The notes under the pieces are model-generated. The model did no database searches and had not been told where the DNA came from. It saw only the letters and a program-made list of their open reading frames with translations. A stretch of 64,000 bases of DNA from Microvirga makkahensis (GTDB lineage Bacteria > Pseudomonadota > Alphaproteobacteria > Rhizobiales > Beijerinckiaceae), in assembly GCF_009830105.1 (NCBI RefSeq), contig NZ_WURB01000009.1, positions 110,209-174,208 of the forward strand, written 5' to 3'. Position numbers and translations under genes: made by a program. Shown here piece after piece: positions 9,254 through 18,068 of the stretch. Each line of letters begins with the position of its first letter. The stretch's first letter is position 1.

Positions 9254-10063
9254 ATGACGACTATCGAAACAGGTACTTTCCTGAGCCGGATTCCCTTCGT
9301 CCGAATCGGCCCCGGCTCTGATCCCATCGTCGTTCTCAACGGCGGACAGGCCTTTGTCCGGCGTCCCACGCCCGCCCGCGCAGAGCGAGACGCCAGGCGC
9401 ATCGCGCGACTCCTGCCCTCTCACCGCACGATCTATGTGCTGGGCTACGATCCCGCTCCGCCCGCAGGCTACAGCATCGACCTGATCGTGAGCGACGTGT
9501 CGCGGATCCTGCGCGATGACATCGGCCCCGCCAGCGTGATGGGCATCTCCTTCGGCGGCTTCGTGGCGGCGCGCCTCGCGGCGGATCATCCCGATCTCGT
9601 GAAGGATCTGATCCTGATGGTGAGCGCCCACCGCCTCTCAGATCAAGGCCGCCGCAGTGTCGACAGGCAGATCGAATACGCCTGGCAAGGCGACTTCGAG
9701 GGCTTTCTCGACGAGTTCGGCCTCGTCTTCCGGCGCCCCTGGCTCAACTGGCTGCTGCGCCTGCGCTTCAAGCAGGAGCGGAAGAGGCTGAACGAGACGA
9801 TGAACGATTCCGCGATCATCGTCCGGGGTCTCCACGCCGTCGCTGGCGAGGATTTCGGCAAGGATCCCTCCTGGCTGCGGGCTATCCGGGCCCGCACCCT
9901 CATCGTCGGCGCGACGCGCGACCCGTTCTTCGATGCGGACGCGATGGAGGAGACGGCCCGCCTGATCGCCGGAGCCCACCTCAAGCTCTTCAAGGGCGAA
10001 ACTCACATGCTGCCCGTCGAGCGGGCGCGGGACGTGGCGAAGGTCGTGAGAGCGTTTCTATGA
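9254..10063 (+). CDS. Alpha/beta hydrolase
   Basis: 269 aa alpha/beta-hydrolase-fold protein with a complete triad: nucleophile S99 in GISFGG, aspartate D223 in GATRDPFF, and H251 in GETHMLP. It resembles the MhpC-like group, but nothing shows its substrate. The ATG at 9254 is chosen; a TTG at 9233 would extend the protein by seven residues without homology. No signal peptide is seen, so it is cytoplasmic. It converges on purC, with a GC-rich hairpin between them. Confidence 0.82.
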   Translation: MTTIETGTFLSRIPFVRIGPGSDPIVVLNGGQAFVRRPTPARAERDARRIARLLPSHRTIYVLGYDPAPPAGYSIDLIVSDVSRILRDDIGPASVMGISFGGFVAARLAADHPDLVKDLILMVSAHRLSDQGRRSVDRQIEYAWQGDFEGFLDEFGLVFRRPWLNWLLRLRFKQERKRLNETMNDSAIIVRGLHAVAGEDFGKDPSWLRAIRARTLIVGATRDPFFDADAMEETARLIAGAHLKLFKGETHMLPVERARDVAKVVRAFL

Positions 10064-10080
10064 TCGAAGAACCGGCCAAA

Positions 10081-10105
10081 GGCGGAGCTGCACGGCGGCT
10101 CCGCC
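10081..10105. terminator. Possible bidirectional hairpin between hydrolase and purC
   Basis: Stem GGCGGAGC/GCTCCGCC with a nine-base loop lies between two converging genes. There is no T run on either side, so its activity as a terminator is uncertain. Confidence 0.4.
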
Positions 10106-10123
10106 CGAAGCCCGCGCTACGAT

Positions 10124-11104
10124 CTAAAAGTACCGAGCCAGATTCCTCCGGATGCGCTCCAGCACCGGCACGCCGGGATCCGGCAGCGCGAAGGTCTGGC
10201 CGGTGATGCGCTCGAAGGCGTCGATATAGATCCGCGAGGTTTCGAGAATCACCTCGGCGGGGATCTCGGGGATCGGGTCCTTGTATGGATCGCAGCGGGC
10301 GACGACCCAGCTGCGCACGAAATCCTTGTCGAAGCTGTCTGGCCGCTCGCCCGCCTCGAAGCGCTGGGGATAACTCTCCGCGAACCAGTAGCGGCTGCTG
10401 TCGGGCGTATGGATCTCGTCGGCGATCATGATCCGGCCGGCCTCGTCGATGCCGAATTCGTATTTCGTGTCGACGAGGATGAGGCCGCGCGCCGCCGCCA
10501 TCTCGCGGCCTCGGGCGAAGAGAGCGAGGGCGTAATCGGACACGGTCCGCCACTGTTCGGCGGTCAGCAAGCCGCGCTCCACGATCTCCCTCGCGGTCAG
10601 CGGTTCGTCATGACCGCCGTGGAAGGCCTTCGTGGTGGGGGTGATGATGGTCTGCGGCAATTTCTGGTTGTCGCGCATGCCGTCCGGCAGGCGAATGCCG
10701 TAGATCTCGCGCTGGCCCTGCTTGTAGAGCGAGAGGATCGAGGTGCCCGTGGTTCCGGCCAGATAGTCTCGCACGACGATCTCGACGGGCAGGATGGTGA
10801 GCTTCTTGCACACGGCCACGTTGGGATCGGGATACTCGATGATGTGGTTGGGGCAGAGATCCGCCGTCTTCTCGAACCAGAAGCGGGCGGTCTGCGTGAG
10901 CACCTGACCTTTGAGCGGAATGGAGGCGAGATTGATGTCGAAGGCGCTGATCCGGTCCGAGGCGATGATGATGCGCCGCCCGTCGGGGAGATCGAAATTG
11001 TCGCGGACCTTGCCCCGGTAATGATTCGGCAGATCCGGGATCGTCGCATCCTCGAGGATGTAACCGGAATAAGCCCGAAGGGCTGCTTGATCGACCATGC
11101 TCAC
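10124..11104 (-). CDS. purC: Phosphoribosylaminoimidazole-succinocarboxamide synthase
   Basis: SAICAR synthetase, the purine step joining CAIR and aspartate with ATP. At 326 aa it is of the longer type (fungal Ade1-like) rather than the about 240 aa type beside purSQL. Signatures are [26 protein letters not shown] at the N-terminus, the substrate loop AGTTGTSI and LVDTKYEFG. Rhizobia often carry both forms, so a short paralogue may exist elsewhere. Two start codons (MSM) are three codons apart. The C-terminus [14 protein letters not shown] is complete. Confidence 0.92.
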   Translation of the reverse strand: MSMVDQAALRAYSGYILEDATIPDLPNHYRGKVRDNFDLPDGRRIIIASDRISAFDINLASIPLKGQVLTQTARFWFEKTADLCPNHIIEYPDPNVAVCKKLTILPVEIVVRDYLAGTTGTSILSLYKQGQREIYGIRLPDGMRDNQKLPQTIITPTTKAFHGGHDEPLTAREIVERGLLTAEQWRTVSDYALALFARGREMAAARGLILVDTKYEFGIDEAGRIMIADEIHTPDSSRYWFAESYPQRFEAGERPDSFDKDFVRSWVVARCDPYKDPIPEIPAEVILETSRIYIDAFERITGQTFALPDPGVPVLERIRRNLARYF

Positions 11105-11226
11105 CTGCCACGGCTGTTCGGTGGATATGCCTCCCGGGAGGCCTGGCGGAGTTCTAAACCGAATCGTCGAACAGGCCAGGCCCCAATCTCAAGAATCTCT
11201 CGGGAGGCGTGGCGCTTTCCACGGGT

Positions 11227-12252
11227 TCAATCGGCGCTGGCGTTCTGGCGCGGCACCACGTTGAGGCGGGAGAGCACCACCGTGGTCTCGTAGCCCTGCG
11301 CATCCACCACGGTCCATTGCTTGAGCGCGCTGGCGCGGCTGTCGAAGCGAAGGGTAATCTTGGAGGTTCCGCCGAGCGTCGCGCTGTCTTCGAAGCTCAC
11401 CGTGATCATGCCGTCACGGCCGATCTGCACGTCGCGGACCTTGGTGTCGCGCGCCAGATCCACCTTATCCTGGACCAGGAACTTCAGGGGGGTCTGGCTG
11501 ACGGGATAGACATCGTTGGTGCCCAGCTTCTTGTCCCGGATCGCCACGTTGCGGCCGTCGGAAACGATCTCGAGAGTGCTCGGCGGCGCATAGGCGAAAT
11601 GCAGCCGCCCCGGGCGCTGGACGGTAAGGGTGCCCTCCACCTGCTGGCCGTTGGGGTTCTTCTGCACGAAATGGGCGGACATCTGGTCCATGCCGTTGAA
11701 ATAGGCGTTCACCCGTTGGAGGGCCGCCGCCGGGGACGTGGGGTTCGGCGGTGAAACGGGCGTAACGGCGGCGGCCTGGGCCGCGACCGGAGTCGGGGTC
11801 GGCGCAGCCTGTGCGGGCGTGGAACGGGCAGGCTTCGGCGGCTCGGTCAGCTTCACAGGCGTGGGGTCGGGCGCCTTCGGCGTCTCGGCGCTCCGCGTCT
11901 CGGACGGCGAGGCAGGCTTCCGGGGCTCAGGCGTGGCCTGCTTGATCGCTGGAGCAGGAGACGGTTTGGGCGCGGGTTGCGGTGCCGCGGCCGGCTGCGG
12001 TTTAGGCTGCGCGGCCTGCTGCCGGACAGGTGCCTTCGGCTTGGGCGCAGCGGTCCCGGTCTGCGGCTCCGACTGCTGAACCGGAGCAGCCTGTGGCTGG
12101 GTCGCAGGAGCCCCCTGTCCCTGGTTGGGCTTGAAGATGCTGTCGAGGAAGCGTGTCAGCGGATCGGACGCTCGCTGCTGAGCGGCAACCGGCGAGGCAA
12201 ATGCCAGCGCGAGGACGAGACCGATGGAGCGACGCAGAGACTTCTGGAGCAT
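11227..12252 (-). CDS. lolA: LolA-type outer-membrane lipoprotein carrier
   Basis: Periplasmic chaperone that ferries lipoproteins from LolCDE to the outer membrane, 341 aa from the start chosen. A signal peptide occupies residues 1-26 (MLQKSLRRSIGLVLALAF, cut after AQQ-like residues). A roughly 130-residue Pro/Ala/Lys/Gln-rich low-complexity segment follows. The LolA domain covers the last about 167 residues (NAYFNGMDQMSAHFVQ, GTLTVQRPGRLHFAY, then a D-K-L-G-T and a VQDKVDLA segment). The frame continues 59 codons further upstream but without homology or a signal peptide at that end, so the ATG at 12252 is preferred. The long linker is unusual against the about 200 aa E. coli protein and may let the carrier reach across the envelope; that is inference. 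Confidence 0.88.
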   Translation of the reverse strand: MLQKSLRRSIGLVLALAFASPVAAQQRASDPLTRFLDSIFKPNQGQGAPATQPQAAPVQQSEPQTGTAAPKPKAPVRQQAAQPKPQPAAAPQPAPKPSPAPAIKQATPEPRKPASPSETRSAETPKAPDPTPVKLTEPPKPARSTPAQAAPTPTPVAAQAAAVTPVSPPNPTSPAAALQRVNAYFNGMDQMSAHFVQKNPNGQQVEGTLTVQRPGRLHFAYAPPSTLEIVSDGRNVAIRDKKLGTNDVYPVSQTPLKFLVQDKVDLARDTKVRDVQIGRDGMITVSFEDSATLGGTSKITLRFDSRASALKQWTVVDAQGYETTVVLSRLNVVPRQNASAD

Positions 12253-12432
12253 GACCCGACTGCAAACCCGAAAGAACAAGCAATGTCCGCCCCAGGCGCG
12301 AAACCGTGGCGGCCACGCCTTATCGCGTCGATTAAGGGCTGAATGAAGGCATTCACTTGGTGATGAAAGCGCGTCGCGTCCAGGGGTGACGGAAACTTTG
12401 CGGCCCCGGTCGCCATCGGCGCCCATCACTCA

Positions 12433-12969
12433 TCACGCGGCATTTGCGAATTCATCCTCGTCATCCACGGGACGGACCGGCGCAGGCTTGGGCTTGGGCT
12501 TGGGCCTCGCCGCGCGCGGGCGGGACTGACGCTTCTTCTTTGCAGGCTTCCTGGTACCCGCACCGCCCCACCATCCCTGCCAGCTCCAGGCGCCCGGCCC
12601 CAGGAGCAGGTAGAACAGCAGCCCGGACAGGATTCCCGCATGAGCGAGGAACAGCGCTTCCTCCATCTGGCGGTTCAGGCCGCCATATTCCCAGAACCGG
12701 TGCAGGGCTCCGGTGGTGACCACGAGGGTAGCGATCAGGACCATCGCGCTCAGGCGCGGCGCAAGACCGAGGATCAGGGCGAGCGGAGCCACGATTTCCG
12801 CGACCGCGATGCCGGCCGCCACGATATCTCCATAGGGGATGCCCTTCAGGGTGAGAGCCGCAGCGAAGCCTGAGATGTTAGTCAGCCTGACGATGGCGGA
12901 CGGCAGGAAGCAGCAGGCCAGCAGGAGGCGGCCCAGGAGCAGGATCCCGTTCGTCGTGCCCGCATTCAT
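12433..12969 (-). CDS. DoxX family membrane protein
   Basis: 178 aa with four hydrophobic helices in about residues 8-125 and a strongly basic, Pro/Lys-rich tail (AKKKRQSRPRAARPKPKPKP) ending in an acidic patch. The pattern LLLGRLLLACCFLPSAIVRL, then GIPYGDIVAAGIAVAEIVAPLAL, fits DoxX/SURF4-like proteins of unknown function, some of which form oxidoreductase complexes. It lies between lolA and galE on the same strand. Confidence 0.82.
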   Translation of the reverse strand: MNAGTTNGILLLGRLLLACCFLPSAIVRLTNISGFAAALTLKGIPYGDIVAAGIAVAEIVAPLALILGLAPRLSAMVLIATLVVTTGALHRFWEYGGLNRQMEEALFLAHAGILSGLLFYLLLGPGAWSWQGWWGGAGTRKPAKKKRQSRPRAARPKPKPKPAPVRPVDDEDEFANAA

Positions 12970-13093
12970 GATGAAGTCCCCCCTCTGCGTCCGCGCCCGC
13001 GGAATCAGGCGCCGCCGCCCGCATTAGAGGCAGGGGTTCTTAACCTGTCCTTAGCAGGCCGGACTTCTCCGAGGCCATTCCGCAGGGGTGCGT

Positions 13094-14086
13094 TCAGAGC
13101 TTCAGGTTTCTTTCGCGCAGCATGGTCTCCCAGCGCAGGGTGTGCTCCACGATGGTCGCGAGATCGTCATAGCGGGGCTGCCAGTCGAGGCTCGAACGGA
13201 GCCGGGTCGAATCCGCCACGATGGTGACCGGGTCCCCGTCGCGCCGCAGAGCGATCCGCGCCTCAAGCGGCCGTCCGGACACCTTGCGGACCGTATCGAT
13301 CACCTCCGAGACGGAATAGCCGTGCCCGTAGCCGCAATTCGCCACGAGGCTCTCGCCGCCCGCGCCGAGATGGTCGAGCGCCCGCATATGGGCCGAGATC
13401 AGGTCGCTCACATGGATGTAGTCGCGGATGCAGGTGCCGTCCGGCGTCGGATAATCCGTGCCGAAGACCTCCATGGACGGGCGCATGCCGAGCGCCGTCT
13501 GGACCGCCACCTTGATGAGATGGGTCGCATTCGCGGTGCACTGCCCATGCCGCATGGCGGGATCCGCCCCCGCCACGTTGAAGTAGCGCAGGACGACGAA
13601 ACGCATGCCGTGGGCCGCCGCCACCTCGCGCAGCATCACCTCAGTGAGCTGCTTGGAGCTGCCGTAGGGAGAGAGGGGCGCCAGCGGCGCATCCTCGGCG
13701 ATCGGCCTGTCGGACGCGTTGCCATAGACCGCCGCCGTAGAGGAGAAGACGAAAGTCTCGACACCGGCGGCCACCGCCGCCGCCAGCAGGGAGCGGCTCT
13801 TGACGGTGTTGTTGAGATGATAGCCGAGCGGATCGCGCAGGGATTCGGGCACGATGAGCTTGGCGGCAAAATGCACAATGGCGTCGATCGAATGGGCCCG
13901 GAGGGTCTGGAGCACCAGCTCGTAATCGCCCACATCGCCGACCACGAGCGGCACGTCCTCGGGAACCGACCAGCGGAAGCCGGTCGAGAGATTGTCCAAG
14001 ACGACGGAATCGTGACCCGCATCGCGCAGAGCCAGCACCATATGGCCGCCGATATAGCCCGCCCCTCCAGTCACCAGTACTTTCAC
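13094..14086 (-). CDS. galE: UDP-glucose 4-epimerase
   Basis: 330 aa extended short-chain dehydrogenase that interconverts UDP-glucose and UDP-galactose for surface polysaccharide synthesis. It has the NAD-binding GGAGYIGGH at 7-15, SST at 115-117 and the catalytic Y141/K145 in SPYGSSK. RYFNVAGADP and the downstream CIRDYIHVSDL motif are the standard epimerase marks. Length and motif order match GalE. It is a single gene, divergent from the small membrane protein at 14198. Confidence 0.93.
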   Translation of the reverse strand: MKVLVTGGAGYIGGHMVLALRDAGHDSVVLDNLSTGFRWSVPEDVPLVVGDVGDYELVLQTLRAHSIDAIVHFAAKLIVPESLRDPLGYHLNNTVKSRSLLAAAVAAGVETFVFSSTAAVYGNASDRPIAEDAPLAPLSPYGSSKQLTEVMLREVAAAHGMRFVVLRYFNVAGADPAMRHGQCTANATHLIKVAVQTALGMRPSMEVFGTDYPTPDGTCIRDYIHVSDLISAHMRALDHLGAGGESLVANCGYGHGYSVSEVIDTVRKVSGRPLEARIALRRDGDPVTIVADSTRLRSSLDWQPRYDDLATIVEHTLRWETMLRERNLKL

Positions 14087-14197
14087 GAAATCACCTCGGC
14101 ACCTTTTGCACCATCGTTACTCGAAAGACTCTGGATTTCCAGTGCCGTCTGCTGGCAAAACAAGCCCACTACACGGCCATTCCTGACAGGGTGTCGC

Positions 14198-14509
14198 ATG
14201 AACGAGCGTACGGAATATTGGTGGGTCCACCACGATTCCCGGATCCAGCCGGCGGAAGTCGGATTCATCGGCGGGATTCCCATGCATTTCCGGTTCATCG
14301 GCACCGAAGGCCGCCTTCGCGCGGAAGCCGCCGAACTGGTCGAGCGGCTGCCGATGCCGCCCGCACCTGTTTTCCGCCCCCAAGCCGCCATTGCTGCGGC
14401 TCCGGCCGCGAAGCCTCAAAAATCCGGATCCTGGCTGTGGTTCATCGGCATCCTGCTTCTGATCTTCGTCGTACAGTGCTCAGGGCCGATCTTCGATGCG
14501 ATCAAATAG
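14198..14509 (+). CDS. Small single-pass membrane protein, unknown
   Basis: 103 aa hypothetical protein. Residues 1-50 are soluble and aromatic-rich (TEYWWVHHDS), followed by a Pro/Ala-rich link and one hydrophobic helix at about 77-96 (WLWFIGILLLIFVVQCSG). A soluble N-terminus before a C-terminal anchor suggests a tail-anchored inner-membrane protein. CAGG precedes the ATG. I do not recognise the family. Confidence 0.6.
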   Translation: MNERTEYWWVHHDSRIQPAEVGFIGGIPMHFRFIGTEGRLRAEAAELVERLPMPPAPVFRPQAAIAAAPAAKPQKSGSWLWFIGILLLIFVVQCSGPIFDAIK

Positions 14510-14625
14510 GAACGGCAGATGAGGCAAGCCTCCCGAGGCCTGCGCATTCACCTGTCGGATCAAGAGGCGCGGTAACTTGGCAGGGCGCGAGGTCGGGGAA
14601 CCACCTCGGACGGCACGCGCCTCGC

Positions 14626-15024
14626 TCAAGCCGCGTCGAGATGCGGCGGCTCGAAGGTGCTCTTGATGGGGTGAGGATTCCAGTCCTGGCGCGGAGCCGG
14701 CAGCATCTCGGCGGAGGCCATTTCCATCTTCCTGGACCACCGCAGCGCGAATTGGGAAGCCGCGTTCCGGCTCTCGAACCCGACGATGCCGCCACCGCTC
14801 AGGAACAGGTGGACATCGTGGGACGCTTCCGTTTGCTCGAGCCAGTAAACCACCTCGAGCTTGAGCGCGGACTTACCCTTGTTCCAGACATCCCAATCGG
14901 TGATCATGAAGACGAAGGGCCACCGTCTCGCATAGGCTTCGACTGCGTAGCAGGCCGACAAGGCCAGTTCCTCATCGCGGACGGTGGCGACAATGACTCT
15001 TTTCATCTCGTCCAGATCCGTCAT
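14626..15024 (-). CDS. Hypothetical protein
   Basis: About 132 aa soluble protein I do not recognise. It has a hydrophobic strand RVIVATVRDEELALSACYAVEAY near the start, a KGKSALKLEVVYWLE segment and a glycine-rich LFLSGGGIVGFESRN turn. The ATG at 15024 is chosen because the longer frame up to 15087 adds 21 residues that do not look structured; an ATG at 15006 is also possible. No signal peptide or partner gene is seen. Confidence 0.5.
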   Translation of the reverse strand: MTDLDEMKRVIVATVRDEELALSACYAVEAYARRWPFVFMITDWDVWNKGKSALKLEVVYWLEQTEASHDVHLFLSGGGIVGFESRNAASQFALRWSRKMEMASAEMLPAPRQDWNPHPIKSTFEPPHLDAA

Positions 15025-15293
15025 CGCCCAGCCCCACGTCCTCGAATCCGCCGATTGCGGACATCCCGCAATCCGAAACGGCGACACTTCTAGTCTACCT
15101 CATAGGAGTTAAACAAGGTCCCGCCTGAGAGTTCCAGCGCCTTGGCATTCATCCCGAACCAGGGGCCCTGCTCCCGCGGCACCGCAGCCGACCGTCCGCC
15201 CACAGACACAAAAATGCCGGGATGCTTCGGAAGCCTCTTGGTTGACCTTCCCTCAGCCCGCGCTTCCTTCGCGATGTTTCAAGAGGCAACGAC

Positions 15294-16136
15294 ATGAGCG
15301 TCAATTGGGATATCCTGGTCCCCGGCCCTGGCGGCGTTCTCATTCCCACCTACGGCAAATACGGTGGGCCAGGCTATTCCGATGGCGAGGTGCTCGACTA
15401 CCCCACTCAGCCCGTGGATTACTCGTCCAAGCCGGTCGATGCTCTCGATGCCTTGTTCAAGCGGCACGACAAGGCCTATGACTCGCTCGACCCTCTTGAT
15501 CGGGCCATCGGCGACCTCGCGCTGCTGGAAGGCATCTCAAGGCTTCCGAACGGGCAGCTGGACCCGGAGGCCAGCGTCTATGCGGGCCTGGCGACCCTGC
15601 TCTTCATTCAGCAATTGACGATCGTAAACGACCATCCCGAACTGCTGTCGGAGAAAGCCGCCATTCGATACACCAGCGGCGCACTGCACGATATCGAACG
15701 GGGGCTCGCCGAGCTGGATGCATCCGACCGCACCGCCCTTCAGGATTGGCTGGAGGATACCGCCATCGCCGCGGGCGGAACCGTCGCCGAAGAGGTCGCT
15801 GGCCTCTTGAGCATCATCGAACTCCATGGCCTCCAGGCACGGATCAGCAACGTCCACTTGGCGGGGCCGAAACTCGCCGGGGCTGACGGCGGCACCTTTG
15901 CACCTCTGTTCACCGCCGACGACCGGAGCTTTGATTTCGCTGAGGCTACTCACCTCTCGAAGGGACAGCAGATTGCCGGAGAGATCTTCTCCGGCGACTT
16001 CTCCGCGGTCCTGACACCGTTCAGGGCGGATGGTCCCGATCGGCCGCAACAGGGTGCGAGCCTATCGGACGAAGGGGCGGGCCTCATTGCCCCCGAACAC
16101 CAGAAGCATCTTTTGGCGGATTATCTGCTCCTCTAG
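15294..16136 (+). CDS. Hypothetical protein with phospholipase A2-like motif
   Basis: 280 aa protein. The N-terminal 65 residues carry a pattern like the PLA2 superfamily, especially the short parvovirus-type form: a glycine-rich calcium-loop candidate YGGPGYSDG at 23-31, a proline-rich link, then PVDALDALFKRHDKAYD, giving a His-Asp pair at H58-D59 and tyrosine at 62. The rest is Leu/Ala-rich helical sequence and an acidic C-terminus without known domains. There is no classical signal peptide. AGAGG precedes the ATG. The phospholipase idea rests on this motif alone; the usual disulfide cysteines are absent. It sits at the left edge of the accessory region. Confidence 0.6.
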   Translation: MSVNWDILVPGPGGVLIPTYGKYGGPGYSDGEVLDYPTQPVDYSSKPVDALDALFKRHDKAYDSLDPLDRAIGDLALLEGISRLPNGQLDPEASVYAGLATLLFIQQLTIVNDHPELLSEKAAIRYTSGALHDIERGLAELDASDRTALQDWLEDTAIAAGGTVAEEVAGLLSIIELHGLQARISNVHLAGPKLAGADGGTFAPLFTADDRSFDFAEATHLSKGQQIAGEIFSGDFSAVLTPFRADGPDRPQQGASLSDEGAGLIAPEHQKHLLADYLLL

Positions 16137-16172
16137 CGCATCGTGCGGAAAAGCGTATCCAAATTGCGGTCC
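16137..16172. repeat. Partial rhizobial-type palindromic element
   Basis: GCGCATCGTGCGGAAAAGCG immediately follows the stop of the preceding gene. It matches the left arm of the element family also seen at 35.08 and 40.67 kb (CGCATCG-xCGGAAAAGTGGA). The right arm is degraded. Confidence 0.6.
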
Positions 16173-16339
16173 CGCAAACAGGCCGTGATGGGCACAAACA
16201 TGACAGCGAAGCTTGAACCGATCTCAGGCGGCCCGGTTAACAACTCAGGTGAATCCCCGTCCGAAACGGACTTCGCGACAACCTGCCAGGAGGCAGGCCG
16301 TGGCCTCGGTGTCGCCCACAGGATCGACCGGAAGGATCT

Positions 16340-16530
16340 CAAACATCCTCCTCGTTGCGGATGAGGTGCTGGTGCGCCTGTTCTGTGCCGAAGCCCTGGA
16401 GGAAGCGGGGTTCAGCGTCGTTGAGGCATGCCGCGCCGAAGGGCCCTGCGGGTTCTGGAGACCCGTGACGACCTCATCGTCCTGTTCACCGACGTCGACA
16501 TCCGAGGAGGCGCACCGGCGCAAGGCCTGA
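16340..16530 (+). pseudogene. Decayed CheY-like receiver domain
   Basis: Translation gives NILLVADEVLVRLFCAEALE at 16343 onward, then EAGFSVVEA, clearly the first two elements of a response-regulator receiver. Near 16430 the match moves to another frame, which reads LRVLETRDDLIVLFTDVDI, covering the phosphorylation-site strand (FTDVD). One of the paired N-terminal acidic residues has become alanine (VADE), and the sequence has no proper end. So it is a broken fragment, neither start nor C-terminal half intact. Confidence 0.8.
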
Positions 16531-16575
16531 CTTCGGCACGTTCCACGGACACCGACAGGCACGAAGGGAGAGACC

Positions 16576-16941
16576 ATGCTCGTCCGAGACAAGCGCCCTG
16601 CCCAGCGGACCGGACAAGGGCCCCATCGCGCCTACCCGCCAGACCTGCTGCCCCGGCTGCAAACGCTGCTGGCCGATCTGGCAGACATCGACTTCGCCTA
16701 TGAAAAGCATCTTGACGCTCTTCAGCGCAATTCAGGCGATGAGCTGATCAAGCGGGAGATGCTCGAGCGGCTGCGGCTCTACCACGAGAAGCGGCGGGCT
16801 CTCGTTCTCGCGGAACTCACGTTGCTCGAAGGGCACGTTCGGGCGCTGTACGGGATCAAGGACCGGACCGCCTCCGGAAAGGACGGTAAAAAGACAGTGT
16901 CGCTCTTCCGGCGAGGCACGAGGAGATGGACGATCCGCTGA
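16576..16941 (+). CDS. Small helical protein, paralogue of the 17766 gene
   Basis: 121 aa, mostly helical and charged. The central region (DFAYEKHLDAL, KREMLERLRLYHEKRRALV, LLEGHV) aligns without large gaps with the protein encoded at 17766-18068, so the two are paralogues. The last about 20 residues (SLFRRGTRRWTIR) overlap the start of the broken Crp gene and may be out of the ancestral frame. I do not recognise the family. Its neighbours are two pseudogenes, so it may be decaying too. Confidence 0.5.
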   Translation: MLVRDKRPAQRTGQGPHRAYPPDLLPRLQTLLADLADIDFAYEKHLDALQRNSGDELIKREMLERLRLYHEKRRALVLAELTLLEGHVRALYGIKDRTASGKDGKKTVSLFRRGTRRWTIR

Positions 16942-17656
16942 TCCGCAAGCTGAGCCACTATGTCGGCGTGGCCGAGGATGAAAGAATGGCGCCGACAAGC
17001 CGATGACCGTTCCGGCTCGCGCCGATCTCATCCGCGAGGGCGATCCGACGGATGGCATTTTTCTGATCCTGTCGGGCTGGGCCTGCCGCTGCAAGGTGCT
17101 GCCGGATGGCGAGCGCCAGATCACGGCCTATTTCATCCCGGGGGACCTGTGCGACCAGCGCATCTTTGGCCTCCAATGCATGGACCACCGCATCGGCGCT
17201 CTGACTGCAGCGCCCGTGACGGTGTCCCGGCGGAGGCCATCGTCGACCTCACCGACCGCCTCCCCCGTGTTGCCCGCGCCCTGTGGCGGAGTACCCTCGT
17301 GGACGAGGCGATCACACGTGAGCGGGTCGTGACCGTGGGGCAGCGCAAAGCCCCGACGCGGGAGGCACCTGTTCTGCGAGATGTTCGCACGCCTCCGAAG
17401 TGTCGACTTGGTCGAGGGAAAGAGCTTTGACTTTCCGGTAACCCAGACAGAATTGGCGGATACGGTCGGGCTCACGACGGTGCACGTCAACCGCACACTC
17501 AAGGAGATGCGCGAGCACGGGCTGATCGCTTAGAAGGGACAGCGTCTGTTCATTCACGATCTCGAGCGGCTGACGGCCTTGTCGATGTTCAACCCGAACT
17601 ACCTGTATCTGGAGCGTGAGGGGAATGGCCCCTGCGCTGCTGGGACGACGCCGTGA
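16926..17656 (+). pseudogene. Crp/Fnr-family regulator, multiply frameshifted
   Basis: Pieces in different frames make up one Crp/Fnr protein. MDDPLIRKLSHYVGVAEDER starts at 16926 and stops at 17006. The cyclic-nucleotide-like domain continues in another frame from 17003 (ADLIREGDPTDGIFLILSGW, then FIPGDLCDQRIF) until about 17235. The helix-turn-helix (QTELADTVGLTTVHVNRTLK) lies in a third frame near 17450 and is cut by an amber codon at 17531-17533; the expected tail follows to 17656. A single functional protein is not possible without several corrections. Confidence 0.88.
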
Positions 17657-17687
17657 CGGTCTGTATCTCGGTCCCTTCCGAGAAGGC

Positions 17688-17715
17688 AAAAAAGAAGCGC
17701 CCGGTGGGGCGCTTC
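17688..17715 (-). terminator. Intrinsic terminator for the minus-strand gene at 17766
   Basis: On the minus strand, stem GAAGCGCCC/GGGCGCTTC with a short loop is followed by TTTTTT. It lies about 50 bases after the stop of the small helical protein gene. Confidence 0.8.
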
Positions 17716-17765
17716 AAGGTCCCGGCCCGTAGGGGCAAATGAGCCGGTGAAAAGGAAGATGTCGA

Positions 17766-18068
17766 TCAGCGCGCCGCTTGCAGATCACTCCGTTCGACGC
17801 GCGCAAGGTGTTTCTGAAGCTCCGCGACGAGCCCGACATAGGGTTGCCTCCGCTCGCGATGGCGAAGCCTCAGGTTTTCTGCAATCTGCTTCTTCAGAAC
17901 CGGATTGGTCCTGCTGCTCGCCAGCTTCTGCATCTCGTGCTGATGCTCGAGGTCCAGATTGGAGAGGGTGCGTGCCGTATCCCGCAGAAGCGCGTGCAGA
18001 TCGAAGCTCCGGCCAGCGCCGACAACCAAGCGGTTGAGCGCAGACGATCCATGTTGCTGGTTCGGCAT
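17766..18068 (-). CDS. Small helical protein, paralogue of the 16576 gene
   Basis: About 100 aa, charged and helical (TLSNLDLEHQHEMQKL, NLRLRHRERRQPYV, LQKHLARVE). It matches the 16576 protein along about 60 residues. The ATG at 18068 has AGGGTGG just upstream and gives MPNQQHGSSALNRLV; the frame also extends to an ATG at 18155. A proper terminator follows, which suggests that this copy is still expressed. Function unknown. Confidence 0.55.
   Translation of the reverse strand: MPNQQHGSSALNRLVVGAGRSFDLHALLRDTARTLSNLDLEHQHEMQKLASSRTNPVLKKQIAENLRLRHRERRQPYVGLVAELQKHLARVERSDLQAAR

Noticed and set aside
15100..17000. Left attachment site for a tRNA-Phe island
   Set aside because: I looked for a copy of the tRNA-Phe 3' end on the left side of the accessory region and found none, so the left boundary stays undefined.
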